Assembly (NCBI RefSeq): GCF_030247195.1
Contig: NC_080672.1
Span: forward strand, 94,436,113 to 94,500,112
DNA length: 64,000 nt
Direction: 5' to 3'
Origin: Topomyia yanbarensis
Taxonomy: Eukaryota > Arthropoda > Insecta > Diptera > Culicidae
This document shows, one piece after another, positions 44,959 through 55,819 of the stretch (the first letter of the stretch is position 1; each line of letters opens with the position of its first letter). A program made the translations under genes and the position numbers. The notes beneath the pieces were generated by a model. It saw only the letters and a list, made by a program, of their open reading frames with translations, had not been told where the DNA came from and ran no database searches.

Positions 44959-45559
44959 GGGCCCCTTACACGAGGCGGTAGTAATGTCATTACTGAGCAG
45001 TAATGTCACTTTTAATGAACCTGTAAGGCGAGTAATGATGGAATTCCCATACAATTCCAGTAATGACACTACTTAGTAATGACACTTTTATTGCGCGTGT
45101 AAAGCGGACCCTACACGAGCAGAAATATTGACAATAAATCATTTATTGATCAATATATTGATGGTGTAAGGTCATCTTGAAAATATTGATTCTGTAGAAT
45201 TTAATTGGGATTGATGGATTGAAGCAGTCTTGTCAATATATTTCAGTTTTATTGACAATATTATTTCAGTTTTATTGACAATATTTCTGTCTCGTGTAGG
45301 GTCCGCTTAAGGGCCGTTTTATACGTTCAATATTTTTGTCAATACGAGTATTAACGTTATTGCTTCAATACATCAATCCCAAATACATCGTCAATACAAC
45401 TTTTTTTCCATTACACACACGTACAACACTGTCTAGTATTGACAAAAATATTGAACGTGTAAGGCCCGCAGAATTTCGTCATCACTCGCATTACACGAGA
45501 TAATTAATAGTGACATTACTGTTCAGTAATGGCATTACTAATACCTCGTGCAAGGGCCT
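44959..45559. mobile_element. Nest of three fold-back MITEs
   Basis: Outer element: GGGCCCCTTACACGAGG (44959) against its inverse near 45559, with AGTAATGTCATTACT arms. Inside it lie two more: 45104-45306 with GCGGACCCTACACGAGCAG ends and ATTGACAATA arms, and 45309-45469 with GGGCCGTTTTATACGTTC against an inverted GGGCCTTACACGTTC. The elements share a GGnCC...TACACG end style. The two inner ones touch at CTTAA. No proteins. Confidence 0.78.
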
Positions 45560-45880
45560 CGTATGGAAATGCAAAAAACTGGATAAAAATCGCAAAGAAA
45601 TCTGCTTTCGGACAATGGTTTTCAAAGCGTACCATGCGCAATGGATCTTTCATGACAATCCTTTACTTGCTATCACATACCGAAACATAATAAAAACAAT
45701 TTGACCATGTACAATCCAAATTCAAATTTATTCGTAAATATATTCACAAAAAGCAGACTTATTGTTCCGAAATACACTCATAAGCTAAAAGTTCAAGTAC
45801 GGCAGTCCATTTCGACCGTTGCTCGTGAGATTTTTATAAGGTTTGTCAAAAGCGAACCTTGTTTTAAAAAGATTCTACCT
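45560..45880. other. Intergenic, downstream of Uch
   Basis: Downstream side of Uch (minus strand). Minus-strand poly(A) signal words (TTTATT on plus) are not decisive, for example AAATTTATTCG at 45723. No gene seen. Confidence 0.3.
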
Positions 45881-46390
45881 CTACTGTGTGGGAACCAGTC
45901 CTAGCAAAGTAAAGCGTACCTCGTTGGGATCTCGAGCAACATATTTTTTGCACACGGCTATGGCGTCTCTCAGTAAATTCTCCGGATCAGTTTCACCGTG
46001 AACGACGGGGAAATTTTTTCTTCCATCCAATTCGTACAGTTTTCCCTCGAAGTGAACAAATGCAACAAAGTGATGGAAAACCTTAACGTTAATATCTGGG
46101 GCTGCAGTTTGGCCTTCGTTAGCCACACTTTCATGTGTTTCAATAAATCCAGAATCATGTTCCAGTGCCTTGCCACGCTCTTCCGGTGATTTATCTTTTG
46201 TAGCATCGTAGTACTTCTTCATAACACTGCCCTCTTCCAATTCAATATCCGGATTGTTTAGTATGGCATGAACCAGAGCAATTGTCCCACATGCATTATG
46301 TACATATTGGCGAGTGTAAAACAAGTTTTTTGGATGTTGAATATTTTTGGCTTTCAACTCTTCGTCTTCGTTGGCGCGGAATTCCTCATA
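45881..46390 (-). CDS. Uch: Ubiquitin C-terminal hydrolase (UCH-L3 type), exon 3
   Basis: Exon 3 encodes residues 60-228 of 228. UCH enzymes are cytosolic cysteine proteases that release ubiquitin from small C-terminal adducts and recycle it. The active site is complete: oxyanion Gln in TRQYVHNAC, catalytic Cys in NACGTIALVHAI, His in HHFVAFVHFEG, Asp in YELDGRKNFP. The mobile crossover loop is the SPEERGKALEHDSGF segment. The acceptor is CTCTTTTTAG just before TATGAGG; exon 2 ends in ATC so the junction rebuilds SDI-YEEF, as in UCH-L3 family proteins (ITEKYEVF). The stop TAG is at 45881. Total length 228 aa is normal (230 in vertebrate UCH-L3). Confidence 0.95.
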   Translation of the reverse strand, partial: YEEFRANEDEELKAKNIQHPKNLFYTRQYVHNACGTIALVHAILNNPDIELEEGSVMKKYYDATKDKSPEERGKALEHDSGFIETHESVANEGQTAAPDINVKVFHHFVAFVHFEGKLYELDGRKNFPVVHGETDPENLLRDAIAVCKKYVARDPNEVRFTLLGLVPTQ

Positions 46391-46458
46391 CTAAAAAGAG
46401 TTCATTAACTATCTATCATAACCTCTAAGTACTATTCATTAGAATAATTTATACTAAC

Positions 46459-46599
46459 GATATCGGAGCACGGGAACAGGAAAATTAACGATTTAAGCGG
46501 AGAAGGAACAAAAGCCAACAACTCATCATCCATTCCATAGATGTCGACAATATTCCACAACGGTGACACACCCAGTTTCCCCAAATAACTGTTGAGTAC
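46459..46599 (-). CDS. Uch: Uch exon 2
   Basis: 47 codons: VLNSYLGKLGVSPLWNIVDIYGMDDELLAFVPSP... to SDI. This is the UCH N-terminal lobe. The acceptor is TTTCTTGCTTCAAG before GTACTC; donor ATC-GTTAGT. Both boundaries are phase 0. The following intron is only 68 bp. Confidence 0.92.
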
Positions 46600-46654
46600 C
46601 TTGAAGCAAGAAAATTGTGATTCTGATTGATGACCTACCAAGTGCACAATTTAC

Positions 46655-46690
46655 CTCCGGGTTGGATTCCAATGGCAGCCAGGTGTTCAT
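46655..46690 (-). CDS. Uch: Uch exon 1 (12 codons)
   Basis: Too short for standard ORF scanning: ATG AAC ACC TGG CTG... gives MNTWLPLESNPE, matching the UCH start (xxWLPLEANPE). Donor GAG-GTAAAT at 46654, acceptor of exon 2 at 46600. The intron is 55 bp. Upstream sequence is AT-rich without an obvious TATA box. Confidence 0.92.
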
Positions 46691-46939
46691 GTTGGTTACT
46701 GTATTGAATTAGTTACTTAGAAGTGTAGCAATAAGAAAACTAATGCTTTGAATTGCTCAGTACAATGAAAAACAAAATAATGAATGAGTTAACTGCAAAG
46801 CCGGCTAAAAACTTTTTTACAGCTTTGGATCTGTTGAACAATGAAAGCTGAATTTATTTTGTTTTTGATGACTGACAGCAGTTCAACCCTTTAAAGTCCA
46901 GGAGAATCTGGAAAAGCTTTTGAATTTAGGCCGTTTAGA

Positions 46940-47585
46940 GCATGTTCAGGAGAGTTTCAGTTTTAGATTTATAATTTTGACAGTTCTATAATATAAAACT
47001 GGAAATTTTAAAACTGGAACTTTCTGTCCCCAGCAGCAGTTTTAGCGGGTGCTCTATTCAGTTTAAAATTCATGTCTCGCCATGCCTTCAGCGTTACTGC
47101 ATTCAAATTTATTTTTCCCCAGTCTATCTGTTCTAAGTGTCCCTGCTGAAAACTTTGCATGTATTTAAAACACAGTTCTAAACGTGTTTTAAAATCAGCA
47201 ACAAATAGAACGGCGTCGTATAACAGTTTTAAATTTAAAAACAAAACTGTTCGAAATTATAAAACAAAACGCTCTGCTGGGGATGTGAATGTTTCAGTTT
47301 CAATTCTACTTTGAAACTCCTATACAAAATAAACGCTCCTGAACATGCCCTGTGTTTTAAATACATGGAAAGTATGCAGCACAGACACTTAGACCCGACA
47401 CACTGGGGAAAAATAAATTTGAATGCAGTAACGCTGAAGGCATGGCAAGACATGAATTTTAAACTGAATAGAACACCCGCTAAAACTGCTGCTGGGGACA
47501 GCAAGTTCCAGTTTTAAAAATTTTCAGTTTTATATTATAGAACTATCAAAATTATGAATCTAAAACTGAAACACTCCTGAACATT
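46940..47585. repeat. Long fold-back repeat upstream of Uch
   Basis: Arms of about 150 bp or more: CATGTTCAGGAGAGTTTCAG and TTTTGACAGTTCTATAATAT at the left, inverse at the right end. An extra internal end (CTCCTGAACATGCCC at about 47340) shows one complete element (46937-47348) plus a second inverted partial copy. The MFLNLKLLYDAVLF-type frames on both strands are translations of the repeat. Related copies at 54008-54730. Confidence 0.78.
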
Positions 47586-47840
47586 GCAGTGATTGCAACA
47601 ATGTTTTTTTCCATTTCAGGAAACGTAAAAATAACATTAAAATTTAAAAAAAGAAATATGTTGACAGTCTGGATTTGACACTATCAGAAGCATTTGACAT
47701 ATCGACTTTCACGACAAATGATTCCCTGTCAGAAAAAAATTAATACATGTTTACCCGGATTTCCCGCAGGGTTACTTTTATTTGGCATAAACACCATACA
47801 ATGCACATAGTTTTTTTTTTGTTTTGGGTGTTGTCTTGAT
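47586..47840. other. Flank of the I-like LINE
   Basis: AT-rich, no gene. A T-run at 47812-47821 is unrelated to the LINE tail. Confidence 0.3.
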
Positions 47841-48321
47841 AGGCCAAATTTTTTTTTTTTTTTTTTATCTTAAAATACGTTTATTTAGGCCCAAATGCTG
47901 TAGCTTAACGAGGCCGATAATTCATTTTTTTTTATATTACATGTCACATGTTAGTGGGGGAAGGGAAAGCCGTATTTAGGGGCGGCTTGCTCCCCTCTTA
48001 TGTTAGTAAAGGAAAAAGGTAGGAAGTGGGATACATATTGTGTAATTGACATCGTCGTTTGCTGATTGATCATTGTGGCGGATATGCACACTTTGTTGTA
48101 GTGTTGTAGTTTCCAGCCTGTAATCGCAGGGGCGAGGGGAGGGTCGATATTTCGGATAATTATTGGCACTCTATATCATCTGCATGTGCGGTATGTCATG
48201 ATGTTCTGGATAGACGGTTATCAAGAAGAGTGTGCACCGAAGACTCGTGAAGCAATGCCATATTGTAGATACAGGGATAGGTTGGTGAGATTCTACTGTG
48301 AATGAGAGAGGGTAAAATGTA

Positions 48322-51300
48322 TTAAACTTGGACATCAATGGTTTTCAAAAAGATATAGATAAGAAAAATATAGGGGTGGTCACGGCTTGCCAGGACGTCC
48401 CGGACTGGCACATAGGGTGATCTACCTCGGGCCCGAAGGGAATCTATTAGTTGGGACCTGGCAACAGAGTACTCTGAGCACAGCCAAACAACATGCTCGA
48501 TGTCGTGATAGCCGTTCTCACAAACACAATGATTATTTTCAGCAAGCCCTATACGACGGAGATGCGCGTCAAACGAGTAATGGTTGGACATGATCCTTGA
48601 CATCGTACGAATAAAGCCCCGGTTCACATCCAACCCCTTAAACCAAGCATTCGTTGATACCTTCGGGATAATGGAATGTAGCCACCGTCCCAGATGCCCA
48701 TTGCTCCATGAGGTTTGCCAACTATCGAGCGTCCTCTGACGAGAGATACTGAAAAATTCGTTGAAGCAAATTGGTCTTTCGTAAGTGTCGCCTTCTAATG
48801 CGCCCACCTTGGCTAAAGAGTCCGCCTTCTCATTGCCCGCAATAGAACAATGTGACGGGACCCAAACCAAGGTAATCTGGTAAGATTTTTCAGATAAAGC
48901 ACTCAGATATTCCCGTATTTTCCCCAGGAAATACGGTGAGTGCTTTCCAGGCTTCGCCGCACGGATGGCCTCAATGGAGCTGAGACTATCCGAAACGATG
49001 AAGTAATGGTCTGAGGGCAGGGTGTCAATGATCCCGAGAGTATACTGAATGGCAGCTAATTCTGCGACGTAAATTGAAGCAGGATCATTGAGTTTGAATG
49101 AGGCAGCAAGATTTTCGTTGAAGATACCGAAGCCTGTGGACCCGTCGAGAATTGATCCGTCAGTGTAGAACATTTTGGCGCAGTCGACTTGATGGTATTT
49201 GTTATAGAAAATATTTGGGACCACTTGTGGGCGAATATGATCCGGAATTCCACAAATCTCTTCCTTCATGGATGTATCGAAAAATACAGTTGGATCAGAA
49301 GTATCTAAGAGATGAGCACGGTTGACGTTATATGTAGATGAATTGATGTTCTGTGCCATGTAATCGAAGTACAAGGACATGAATCGGGTCTGAGAATTAA
49401 GCTCGACAAGCCTTTCGCAATTTGCAATCACCAATGGGTTCAGAATATCGCATCGAATGAGCAATCGATATGAGAGGTCCCAGAATCGATTTTTCAGCGG
49501 AAGAACGCCCGCCAGCACTTCGAGACTCATCGTATGGGTCGAGTGCATGCAACCCAAGGCAATACGCAAGCAACGATACTGGATTCGCTCCAGTTTGATG
49601 AAGTGTATGTTCGCAGCGAAGCGAAAGCAGAAACATCCGTACTCCAACACTGATAATATCGTTGTTTGGTACAACCTGATTAGGTCTCCTGGATGGGCAC
49701 CCCACCATGTTCCAGTTATTGTACGGAAAAAGTTGATCCTTTGTTGGCACTTCTGTTTCAGATACCTAATGTGACATCCCCAGGTACCTTTAGAGTCGAA
49801 CCATACCCCGAGATATTTGAATGTTGAAGCCTGAGCAATAGTTTGATCCATTAATTGAAGCTGTAGTTGCGCTGGTTCACGCTTTCTAGAAAATACGACT
49901 AGCTCAGTTTTCTCCGTGGAGAACTCGATACCCAGTTGGAGAGCCCATGCAGACAAATTGTCCAAGGTATCTTGCAGTGGTCCTTGCAAGTCGACGGCTT
50001 TAGGACCTGTAATAGAGACCACACCGTCATCTGCAAGCTGCCTTAGCGTGCAGGAATTGACAAGACATTCGTCAATGTCATTCACGTAAAAATTGTAGAG
50101 GAGAGGGCTTAGACAGGAGCCCTGGGGAAGGCCCATGTAGCTAAATCGTGATGTCGATAAATCGCCATGCGAGAAATGCATTTGTTTTTCAGACAACAGG
50201 TTTAGCAAAAAGTTATTTAAAATTGGCGAAAGACCATGCTGGTGCAACTTCTCATAAAGTATGTTGATCGAAACTGAATCGAAAGCCCCCTTAATATCCA
50301 AGAATACTGATGCCATCTGCTCTTTGTTAGCATATGCCATTTGAATTTCTGTTGAGAGCAACGCAAGGCAATCGTTCGTCCCTTTGCCTTTGCGGAAGCC
50401 AAATTGTGTATCTGACAGTAAGCCATTTGTTTCGACCCAATTGTCGAGCCGAAACAGGATCATTTTCTCGAACAACTTCCGGATACAGGACAGCATTGCA
50501 ATCGGACGATACGAATTGTGGTTGGAGGCTGGTTTTCCTGGTTTTTGGATGGCGATGACCCTCACCTGTCTCCAGTCATGTGGGACAATGTTACCCTCAA
50601 GAAACCTATTAAATAAATTCAACAAGCGTCTTTTGGCAGAGTATGGCAGATTCTTCAATAAGTTGAATTTAATTCTATCTGGCCCCGGGGCTTTATTGTT
50701 ACATGATAAGAGAGCAAGTGAGAACTCCACCATCGTAAACGGTGTTTCGTTCGCGGTATTGTAAGGCGACGCGGCGCGGTAGATTTTCTGTGCCGGGGCG
50801 GAATCCGGACAAACCTTCTTGGCGAAATCGAATATCCAACGGTTTGAATATTCCACGCTCTCGTTAGTACTGTTTCGGTTTCGCATACGTCGGGCCGTGC
50901 CCCAAAGAGTGCTCATCGATGTTTCTCTTGTTAACCCGTCGACAAACCGGCGCCAGTAACTGCGTTTCTTAGCTTTCATTAAATTTTTCATTCGCTTTTC
51001 TAATATCGCGTACACTCGATAACTAGCAACTAACCCGTCGTTCCGGAAGGTTTTATACGCGGCAGCTTTCTCCGCGTACACGTCTGAGCACTCTTTGTCC
51101 CACCACGGGTTGGGAGAACGTTTTTGGGTGTTCACGTCGGGTACTCGTTTCGTCTGAGTTTGAATCGCGCTATCGAGAATCGAGTTGGACAAAAACTTAT
51201 ATTCTTCCTCCGGGGGAAGTATCTGTGTTGAATCGATAGTTTTGGATATCTCAGCAGCGTAGCTCTTCCAATCAATGTTTCGTGTGAGGTCATAGGGAAC

Positions 51301-52008
51301 ATTGATTGGTGTCGATGGTCTTGAACCAGTGGTGATTGCAATTACAATTGGTAAGTGGTCACTACCGTGGGGATCAGATATTACCTTCCACTTGCAATCT
51401 AACCGTAGTGATGTCGAGCATAAAGATATGTCCAGTGCACTTGCTTGCGCAGGTGGTCTAGGAATTCGTGTCATTTCCCCTGTGTTCAGAATTGTCATAT
51501 TGAAGTTGTCACAAAGGTCTTGAATTGTCGAAGATCGATTATCGTCGTATAGACAGCCCCACCCCGTACCGTGAGAGTTAAAGTCTCCAAGAAGCAGGCG
51601 GGGCGAGGGAAGGTGTTCAATCACGTTGGAGAATCTTCGATATCCCATCATGGCCCTAGGAGGAATGTAAATAGAAGCAATGCAAAGATCTTTGCCTTTG
51701 ATTGTTGTTTGACAAGCGACAACTTCAATGCCTGGCGTCGAAGGGAGGTTGATTCGATTGAAGGAGTAGCACTTTTTGATCCCTAAAAGTACCCCCCCAT
51801 ATGAGTCTTCTCGATCCAAGCGGATAATGTTAAAATCGTGGAAGTTGAGGTTTATATTAGAAGTTAGCCATGTTTCACATAGGGAAAATGCATCACAATG
51901 ATTGTAATTTAGCAAGTGTTTTAATGAATCAATTTTGGGGATAATACTTCTGCAGTTCCACTGTAAAACAGTGATCAGATCCCTGATTCCGTCTAATAAG
52001 TTAGCCAT
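48322..52008 (-). CDS. I-like LINE ORF2: endonuclease, reverse transcriptase, RNase H
   Basis: 1228 aa, uninterrupted. APE-type endonuclease 1-220 (QWNCRS with Asn18, CETWL with Glu45, GDFNSHGTGW with Asp142 and Asn144, SDH at 216-218). Reverse transcriptase about 430-720, with APGPDRIKF, FLDIKGAFDSV, MGLPQGSCLSPLLYNFYV and QLADDGVVS (LADD in place of the usual YADD, around 657-662). RNase H about 940-1070: MFYTDGSILDGSTGFGIF, VAELAAI, IVSDSLSS, WVPSHCSIAGNEKADSLA. A C-terminal Cys/His motif (CVCENGYHDIEHVVWLC) closes it. It makes the nick and the first-strand cDNA in target-primed reverse transcription. The start ATG overlaps the ORF1 stop (ATGGCTAA). Confidence 0.92.
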   Translation of the reverse strand: MANLLDGIRDLITVLQWNCRSIIPKIDSLKHLLNYNHCDAFSLCETWLTSNINLNFHDFNIIRLDREDSYGGVLLGIKKCYSFNRINLPSTPGIEVVACQTTIKGKDLCIASIYIPPRAMMGYRRFSNVIEHLPSPRLLLGDFNSHGTGWGCLYDDNRSSTIQDLCDNFNMTILNTGEMTRIPRPPAQASALDISLCSTSLRLDCKWKVISDPHGSDHLPIVIAITTGSRPSTPINVPYDLTRNIDWKSYAAEISKTIDSTQILPPEEEYKFLSNSILDSAIQTQTKRVPDVNTQKRSPNPWWDKECSDVYAEKAAAYKTFRNDGLVASYRVYAILEKRMKNLMKAKKRSYWRRFVDGLTRETSMSTLWGTARRMRNRNSTNESVEYSNRWIFDFAKKVCPDSAPAQKIYRAASPYNTANETPFTMVEFSLALLSCNNKAPGPDRIKFNLLKNLPYSAKRRLLNLFNRFLEGNIVPHDWRQVRVIAIQKPGKPASNHNSYRPIAMLSCIRKLFEKMILFRLDNWVETNGLLSDTQFGFRKGKGTNDCLALLSTEIQMAYANKEQMASVFLDIKGAFDSVSINILYEKLHQHGLSPILNNFLLNLLSEKQMHFSHGDLSTSRFSYMGLPQGSCLSPLLYNFYVNDIDECLVNSCTLRQLADDGVVSITGPKAVDLQGPLQDTLDNLSAWALQLGIEFSTEKTELVVFSRKREPAQLQLQLMDQTIAQASTFKYLGVWFDSKGTWGCHIRYLKQKCQQRINFFRTITGTWWGAHPGDLIRLYQTTILSVLEYGCFCFRFAANIHFIKLERIQYRCLRIALGCMHSTHTMSLEVLAGVLPLKNRFWDLSYRLLIRCDILNPLVIANCERLVELNSQTRFMSLYFDYMAQNINSSTYNVNRAHLLDTSDPTVFFDTSMKEEICGIPDHIRPQVVPNIFYNKYHQVDCAKMFYTDGSILDGSTGFGIFNENLAASFKLNDPASIYVAELAAIQYTLGIIDTLPSDHYFIVSDSLSSIEAIRAAKPGKHSPYFLGKIREYLSALSEKSYQITLVWVPSHCSIAGNEKADSLAKVGALEGDTYERPICFNEFFSISRQRTLDSWQTSWSNGHLGRWLHSIIPKVSTNAWFKGLDVNRGFIRTMSRIMSNHYSFDAHLRRIGLAENNHCVCENGYHDIEHVVWLCSEYSVARSQLIDSLRARGRSPYVPVRDVLASRDHPYIFLIYIFLKTIDVQV

Positions 52009-53382
52009 CGAAGGATACGATCGCTGTAAGGAGGGGCCATTGTTCAGTCAACTGTTTTAAAAATGTTCTTACTGTTGGTAGAATAGCAACCAGCAAGCTT
52101 TTCATAGGATCGGTAATGTTGAAAGCTGTGAATATCCAGTCCACAATGTCAGAAAATTTAAGGAATCCCGTTTTAGGTTGAGTTTCTGACTGTAAAATTG
52201 GAGCACTTGGGATTTTTGGTGCCCCGGGGAGTGCTGGGAACTCCTGGTTGTATCTCAATTTCCCAAAACCAGGAGGTATTATCTTCGGATTTGTACCAGC
52301 ACTTCCAGTTGATGAATTATTTTTATTTTGTACCCTTGTTTGGGACAACCTAGGACCCTTACGAGGAAGTTCAGGTGAGTTTTGATTAGGTCTTTTCCTA
52401 GAGTTTCCAAGCGGAGCCAAAGAATGCCCCTCGCAAGGGTCGTTAGAGGCGTTATCGTCAGTTGACAAGAGAGCGAATGGGTTTTCGGAGATAAGTGGAA
52501 CAGCTCTTTTAAGCATTTCTGCGTAAGAGCGTCTGGAGCGATCTTTGGCGGATCGCTTCAGTTTATCCGCGCGAAGTTTGTACGTTGGGCATGTCAAAAG
52601 TGCATGCGGATTCTCCCCACAGTAAACACACTTCTCAGCGGGCCTACTGCAAGTATCATCCGCATGGCGTTCCCCACATTTACCGCACCGTTGCTTGTTG
52701 CTACAGTAGGTGGCCGTGTGACCTAGCTGCTTGCAATTGGAACAATTCATGACCCGCGGTACAAACAGGCGTACAGGTAGACGAGCTCCTCCCACTTCAA
52801 CGTAGCTCGGAAGTGCAGATCCGGCGAAGGTTACGCGAAACGAGTCTGATGGATAGTAATTACCATCTTCGATGGACTTTGAGTGCAATTGCTTGCACTC
52901 CAAAATCTTAACTGATTGAAGGTTAGGGTCCTTAAAGCGGCCAGCCCCATCATTCATCAGATCATCGACAGTTAGACCCGCATCACTTACCACACCGTCG
53001 ATCTCCACATCACGAGAAGGGATGTAGACGCGATACTCCAGCGTAAAGAGGCTATTGCTAACGATATCATTGGCCTGTTTCAAGTCAGTAACGACTACGC
53101 GCAGTTTATCTGACTGAACCTTTTAATCTCGGTTACGGCCGAGTAACGTTTTGTCAGCTCCCGTGCAACAGTTATGCTGTTTAACGGTTTATTTTTGGGC
53201 CGAAAGTATACCACCCAAGGACCAGCGGATCCATCCTGGTAAACCTTGACTCGGGGGGGCTGTGAGACATTGGGGGAAAGTGGGGGAAGTGGATCGACCA
53301 TAACATTATCTGTCTCAGTATCAGATATACGTTCTTCTTCATAATATTCCTCTTCGGAGGGTGATCCTTCTGTTTGTTCCAT
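52001..53382 (-). pseudogene. I-like LINE ORF1 (CCHC Gag-like), one frame break
   Basis: Two adjoining frames: 53095-53382 (95 codons, ATG at 53382: MEQTEGSPSEEEYYEEER, acidic) and 52001-53083 (360 codons). A single-base shift near 53115, between EIKRF and SDKLRVVV, separates them. The second part holds an RNA-binding-like fold (KILECKQL...FRVTFAGSALPSYV) and three zinc knuckles: CSNCKQLGHTATYC, CGKCGERHADDTC, CVYCGENPHALLTC. In the family it coats element RNA. The stop TAA overlaps the ORF2 start. Either one indel or a deliberate shift; the indel is likelier. Confidence 0.82.
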
Positions 53383-54007
53383 TTTGTTGCGGGAGCAACA
53401 CGCTCGACCGCACTGTTTAACTTAAATCAAAATAAAAAATCAAAAGCAATAAAAAGAAAAAAATCGATAAGAAAAGTAAAAAACGAAAAACTTCACCAGT
53501 TGGTTCCTGACGAGCTGGTAGGTGAATTGATCCTTCGTTTCTTTTATCCGTCACCCGCGTGACCTTCACACAGTAGAGCTGATATAGCTCGTCTAAACAA
53601 AGCCGTCTTTCAGGCAAGAAAAATGTTTAATAACGCACTTCACTGCACTACTTTAACTGATATCGCAGGTAACAATTATCACTCGCGGGACTGTTTATTA
53701 GTAATGCTTTACTGCAGCCTCTGCCACAGCAAGCACCTTCGTACCACCGTAAAAACTAAACCACACCGGAGAGAACAAAAAGCACTTGTTTCCCGGTACA
53801 AAGTTGGTTACGAATGAGGCCAAATTTAAACAACCGGAGTTTTCCTATGTATGGTTGCCAAGTTTAGATAAGATTTATCTTAAAAAACAAAAAAATCGTT
53901 TTTACGTATTACAACGAAATTTTTTTTCGAAATAATGTTATATTATGTATATTGGACCTAAAATTTATCGAATGGAACGGAAAACTATATATAGCTTAAT
54001 GACCCAA

Positions 54008-54730
54008 TAGAATGGCGTCGTATAACATTAAAAAAATTTTGAAGCAAAGCTGTTCGAAATTATAAAACAAAACGTTCTGCTGGGGATGTGAATGTTTCAG
54101 TTCCAGTTCTACTTTGAAACTCCCATACAAAATAAAACCTGAACATGCCCTTAGGGCATGTGCAGGGGTGTTTCATATCTAGATTCATAATTTTGACAGT
54201 TCTATAATATAAAACTGAAAATTTTAAAACTAGAACTCACTGTCCTCAGTAGCAGTTTAAGCGGGTGTTCTATTCAGTTTAAAATTCATGTCGCGCCATG
54301 CCTTCAGCATTACTGCATTCAAATTTATTTTTTCCCAGTCTATCGGGTCTAAGTGCATGTGCTGAAAACTTTGCAAGTATTTGAAACACAGTTCTAAACG
54401 TGTTTTAAAATCAGCAACAAATAGAACGGCGTTGTATAACAGTTTTAAATTTTGAAACAAAATTGGTCGAAATTATAAAACAAAACGCTTTGCTGGGGAT
54501 ATGAATCTTTCTGTTCCAGTTCTACTTCGAAACTCCTATGTAAAATAAAACGCTCCTGAACATGCTCTTATACGACGCCGTTCTATTTGCTGCTGATTTT
54601 AAAACACGTTTAGAACTGTGTTTTAAATACATGGAGAGTACTCAGCACAGGCACTTAGTCCCGATAGACAGAGGAAAAAATAAATTTGAATGCAGTAACG
54701 CTGAAGCCATGGCGAGACATGAATTTTTCC
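54008..54730. repeat. Long fold-back repeat cluster, copies related to 46940-47585
   Basis: One complete unit (54150-54565: GGGCATGTGCAGGGGTGTTT... to CTCCTGAACATGCTC) flanked by inverted partial units on both sides (54008-54147 and 54567-54730). The TTTGACAGTTCTATAATATA and CTGCTGGGGAT words are shared. It lies on the opposite side of the I-like LINE from the first cluster. Confidence 0.7.
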
Positions 54731-54779
54731 CCCTACGAGGACAATATGGGCGGCAAACTTCAGACTGTCTAATTTACTG

Positions 54780-55480
54780 AGCCTTTTGGTTCCCTTGTGC
54801 CATTTAGTACCACTTCCTCGTTGAGCTTTCGACTTGTTCGCGAACTACTCGGTCTAGTCCCCGACGACGGATCTAGCCTACTTCGACGAAGAGTTTCGCA
54901 GCGAGAGAAGTTCGAAAGCGAGCCAACCAGCCAGGCGCCAAGGTGGTTCGGCGATTCCGGTGGAGCCGCAGTGTTAAAACCCCATCGTACATCCCGTTCC
55001 AAAGAGTTAGACCGAGAATGGAGCCCTTCGTTCGTCTCGTACAGCAGCACTTTACTCTGGAAGTAGTTCTTCAGGATCTGGCTCATTCTTCTGTGCAGCG
55101 CTGCGGCATTGGCATATACGAGTGTTGCGCTAGCAATCGGACAGATAGAAATAGTTTCCGGTTTTGTAACTAATATATTTGATGACAGAAGTTATAAAAT
55201 CCCTTCGGGGATAAATGCAAATTAATATTGATTTTACATAAATAGAGCAAGTACTCACGTTTAGTTTCTTCTGCTGCTATTCTATCCGTACTAGACACAA
55301 CGGCCCGTACTATCTTAGTACTAAATATAGTTTCTATAACATAAGATTTTAGGTTAAGCTATTGCATGATTTCAGTTTTTAATTTTACCTTCTGTATGTA
55401 TGTAGTTTTAAGTTTTAATAAATGAACTGTACTGACTGACCCGATACTGCAGGATTTAGTGTTAAGCTACTCAATTTAAC
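54780..55480. other. Unassigned GC-richer segment
   Basis: 54780-55170 has higher GC and open frames on both strands with no recognised domain. 55200-55440 is AT-rich with AATAAATG at 55417, as at a retroelement or LTR end. No partner repeat was found. Confidence 0.3.
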
Positions 55481-55819
55481 TTTTAGAAATCTTCCACTTT
55501 GCCTTTACTGATTGCTTTACTGAAATAGCTTTTTATCTTCCACTACCGTATGATTTCACTGACTGCTGACTTGCAACTTTTCTTCTACTTACACTCGACT
55601 GGTAGGATGACAGTTCAGGGTTGTGTTGAGTCACGCACAGATCGATGGTTGAAATATAAAGGTGCGCCCAGTTCACAGGGCTGTGGCACACATATATCAG
55701 AGATGTTTAAAAGGAAGGTGCGTCGCATCACAAAGAGATGTGACAACGAGGCTGGATGGCCCGGAGACTTCCCTGACTTTTACATCTACACCAGCTTCTG
55801 TACCTTCCGGATTTCGGAG

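Larger units (their letters stand above)
47852..53816 (-). mobile_element. Near-complete I-like (MosquI-type) LINE
   Basis: A 5965-bp element with an 11-bp target duplication AGGCCAAATTT (47841-47851 and 53817-53827). The 3' end is an A-tail (T-run 47850-47866 on plus). The 5' end on the minus strand reads TCATTCGTAACC, like the start of Drosophila F/Doc/jockey and I-type LINEs that use an internal promoter. ORF1 has three CCHC knuckles; ORF2 is a single 1228-codon frame. The RNase H domain supports the I clade. Only one frame break, in ORF1, was seen, so it is young. Its older copies lie at 4290-7055, 9035-9195, 13600-14394 and 19322-20360. Confidence 0.9.

Noticed and set aside
47008..47517. 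Similar small proteins (LLYDAVLFVADFKTRLELCFKYMQ) on both strands
   Set aside because: Frame pairs are mirror images created by the fold-back repeat; no gene structure.
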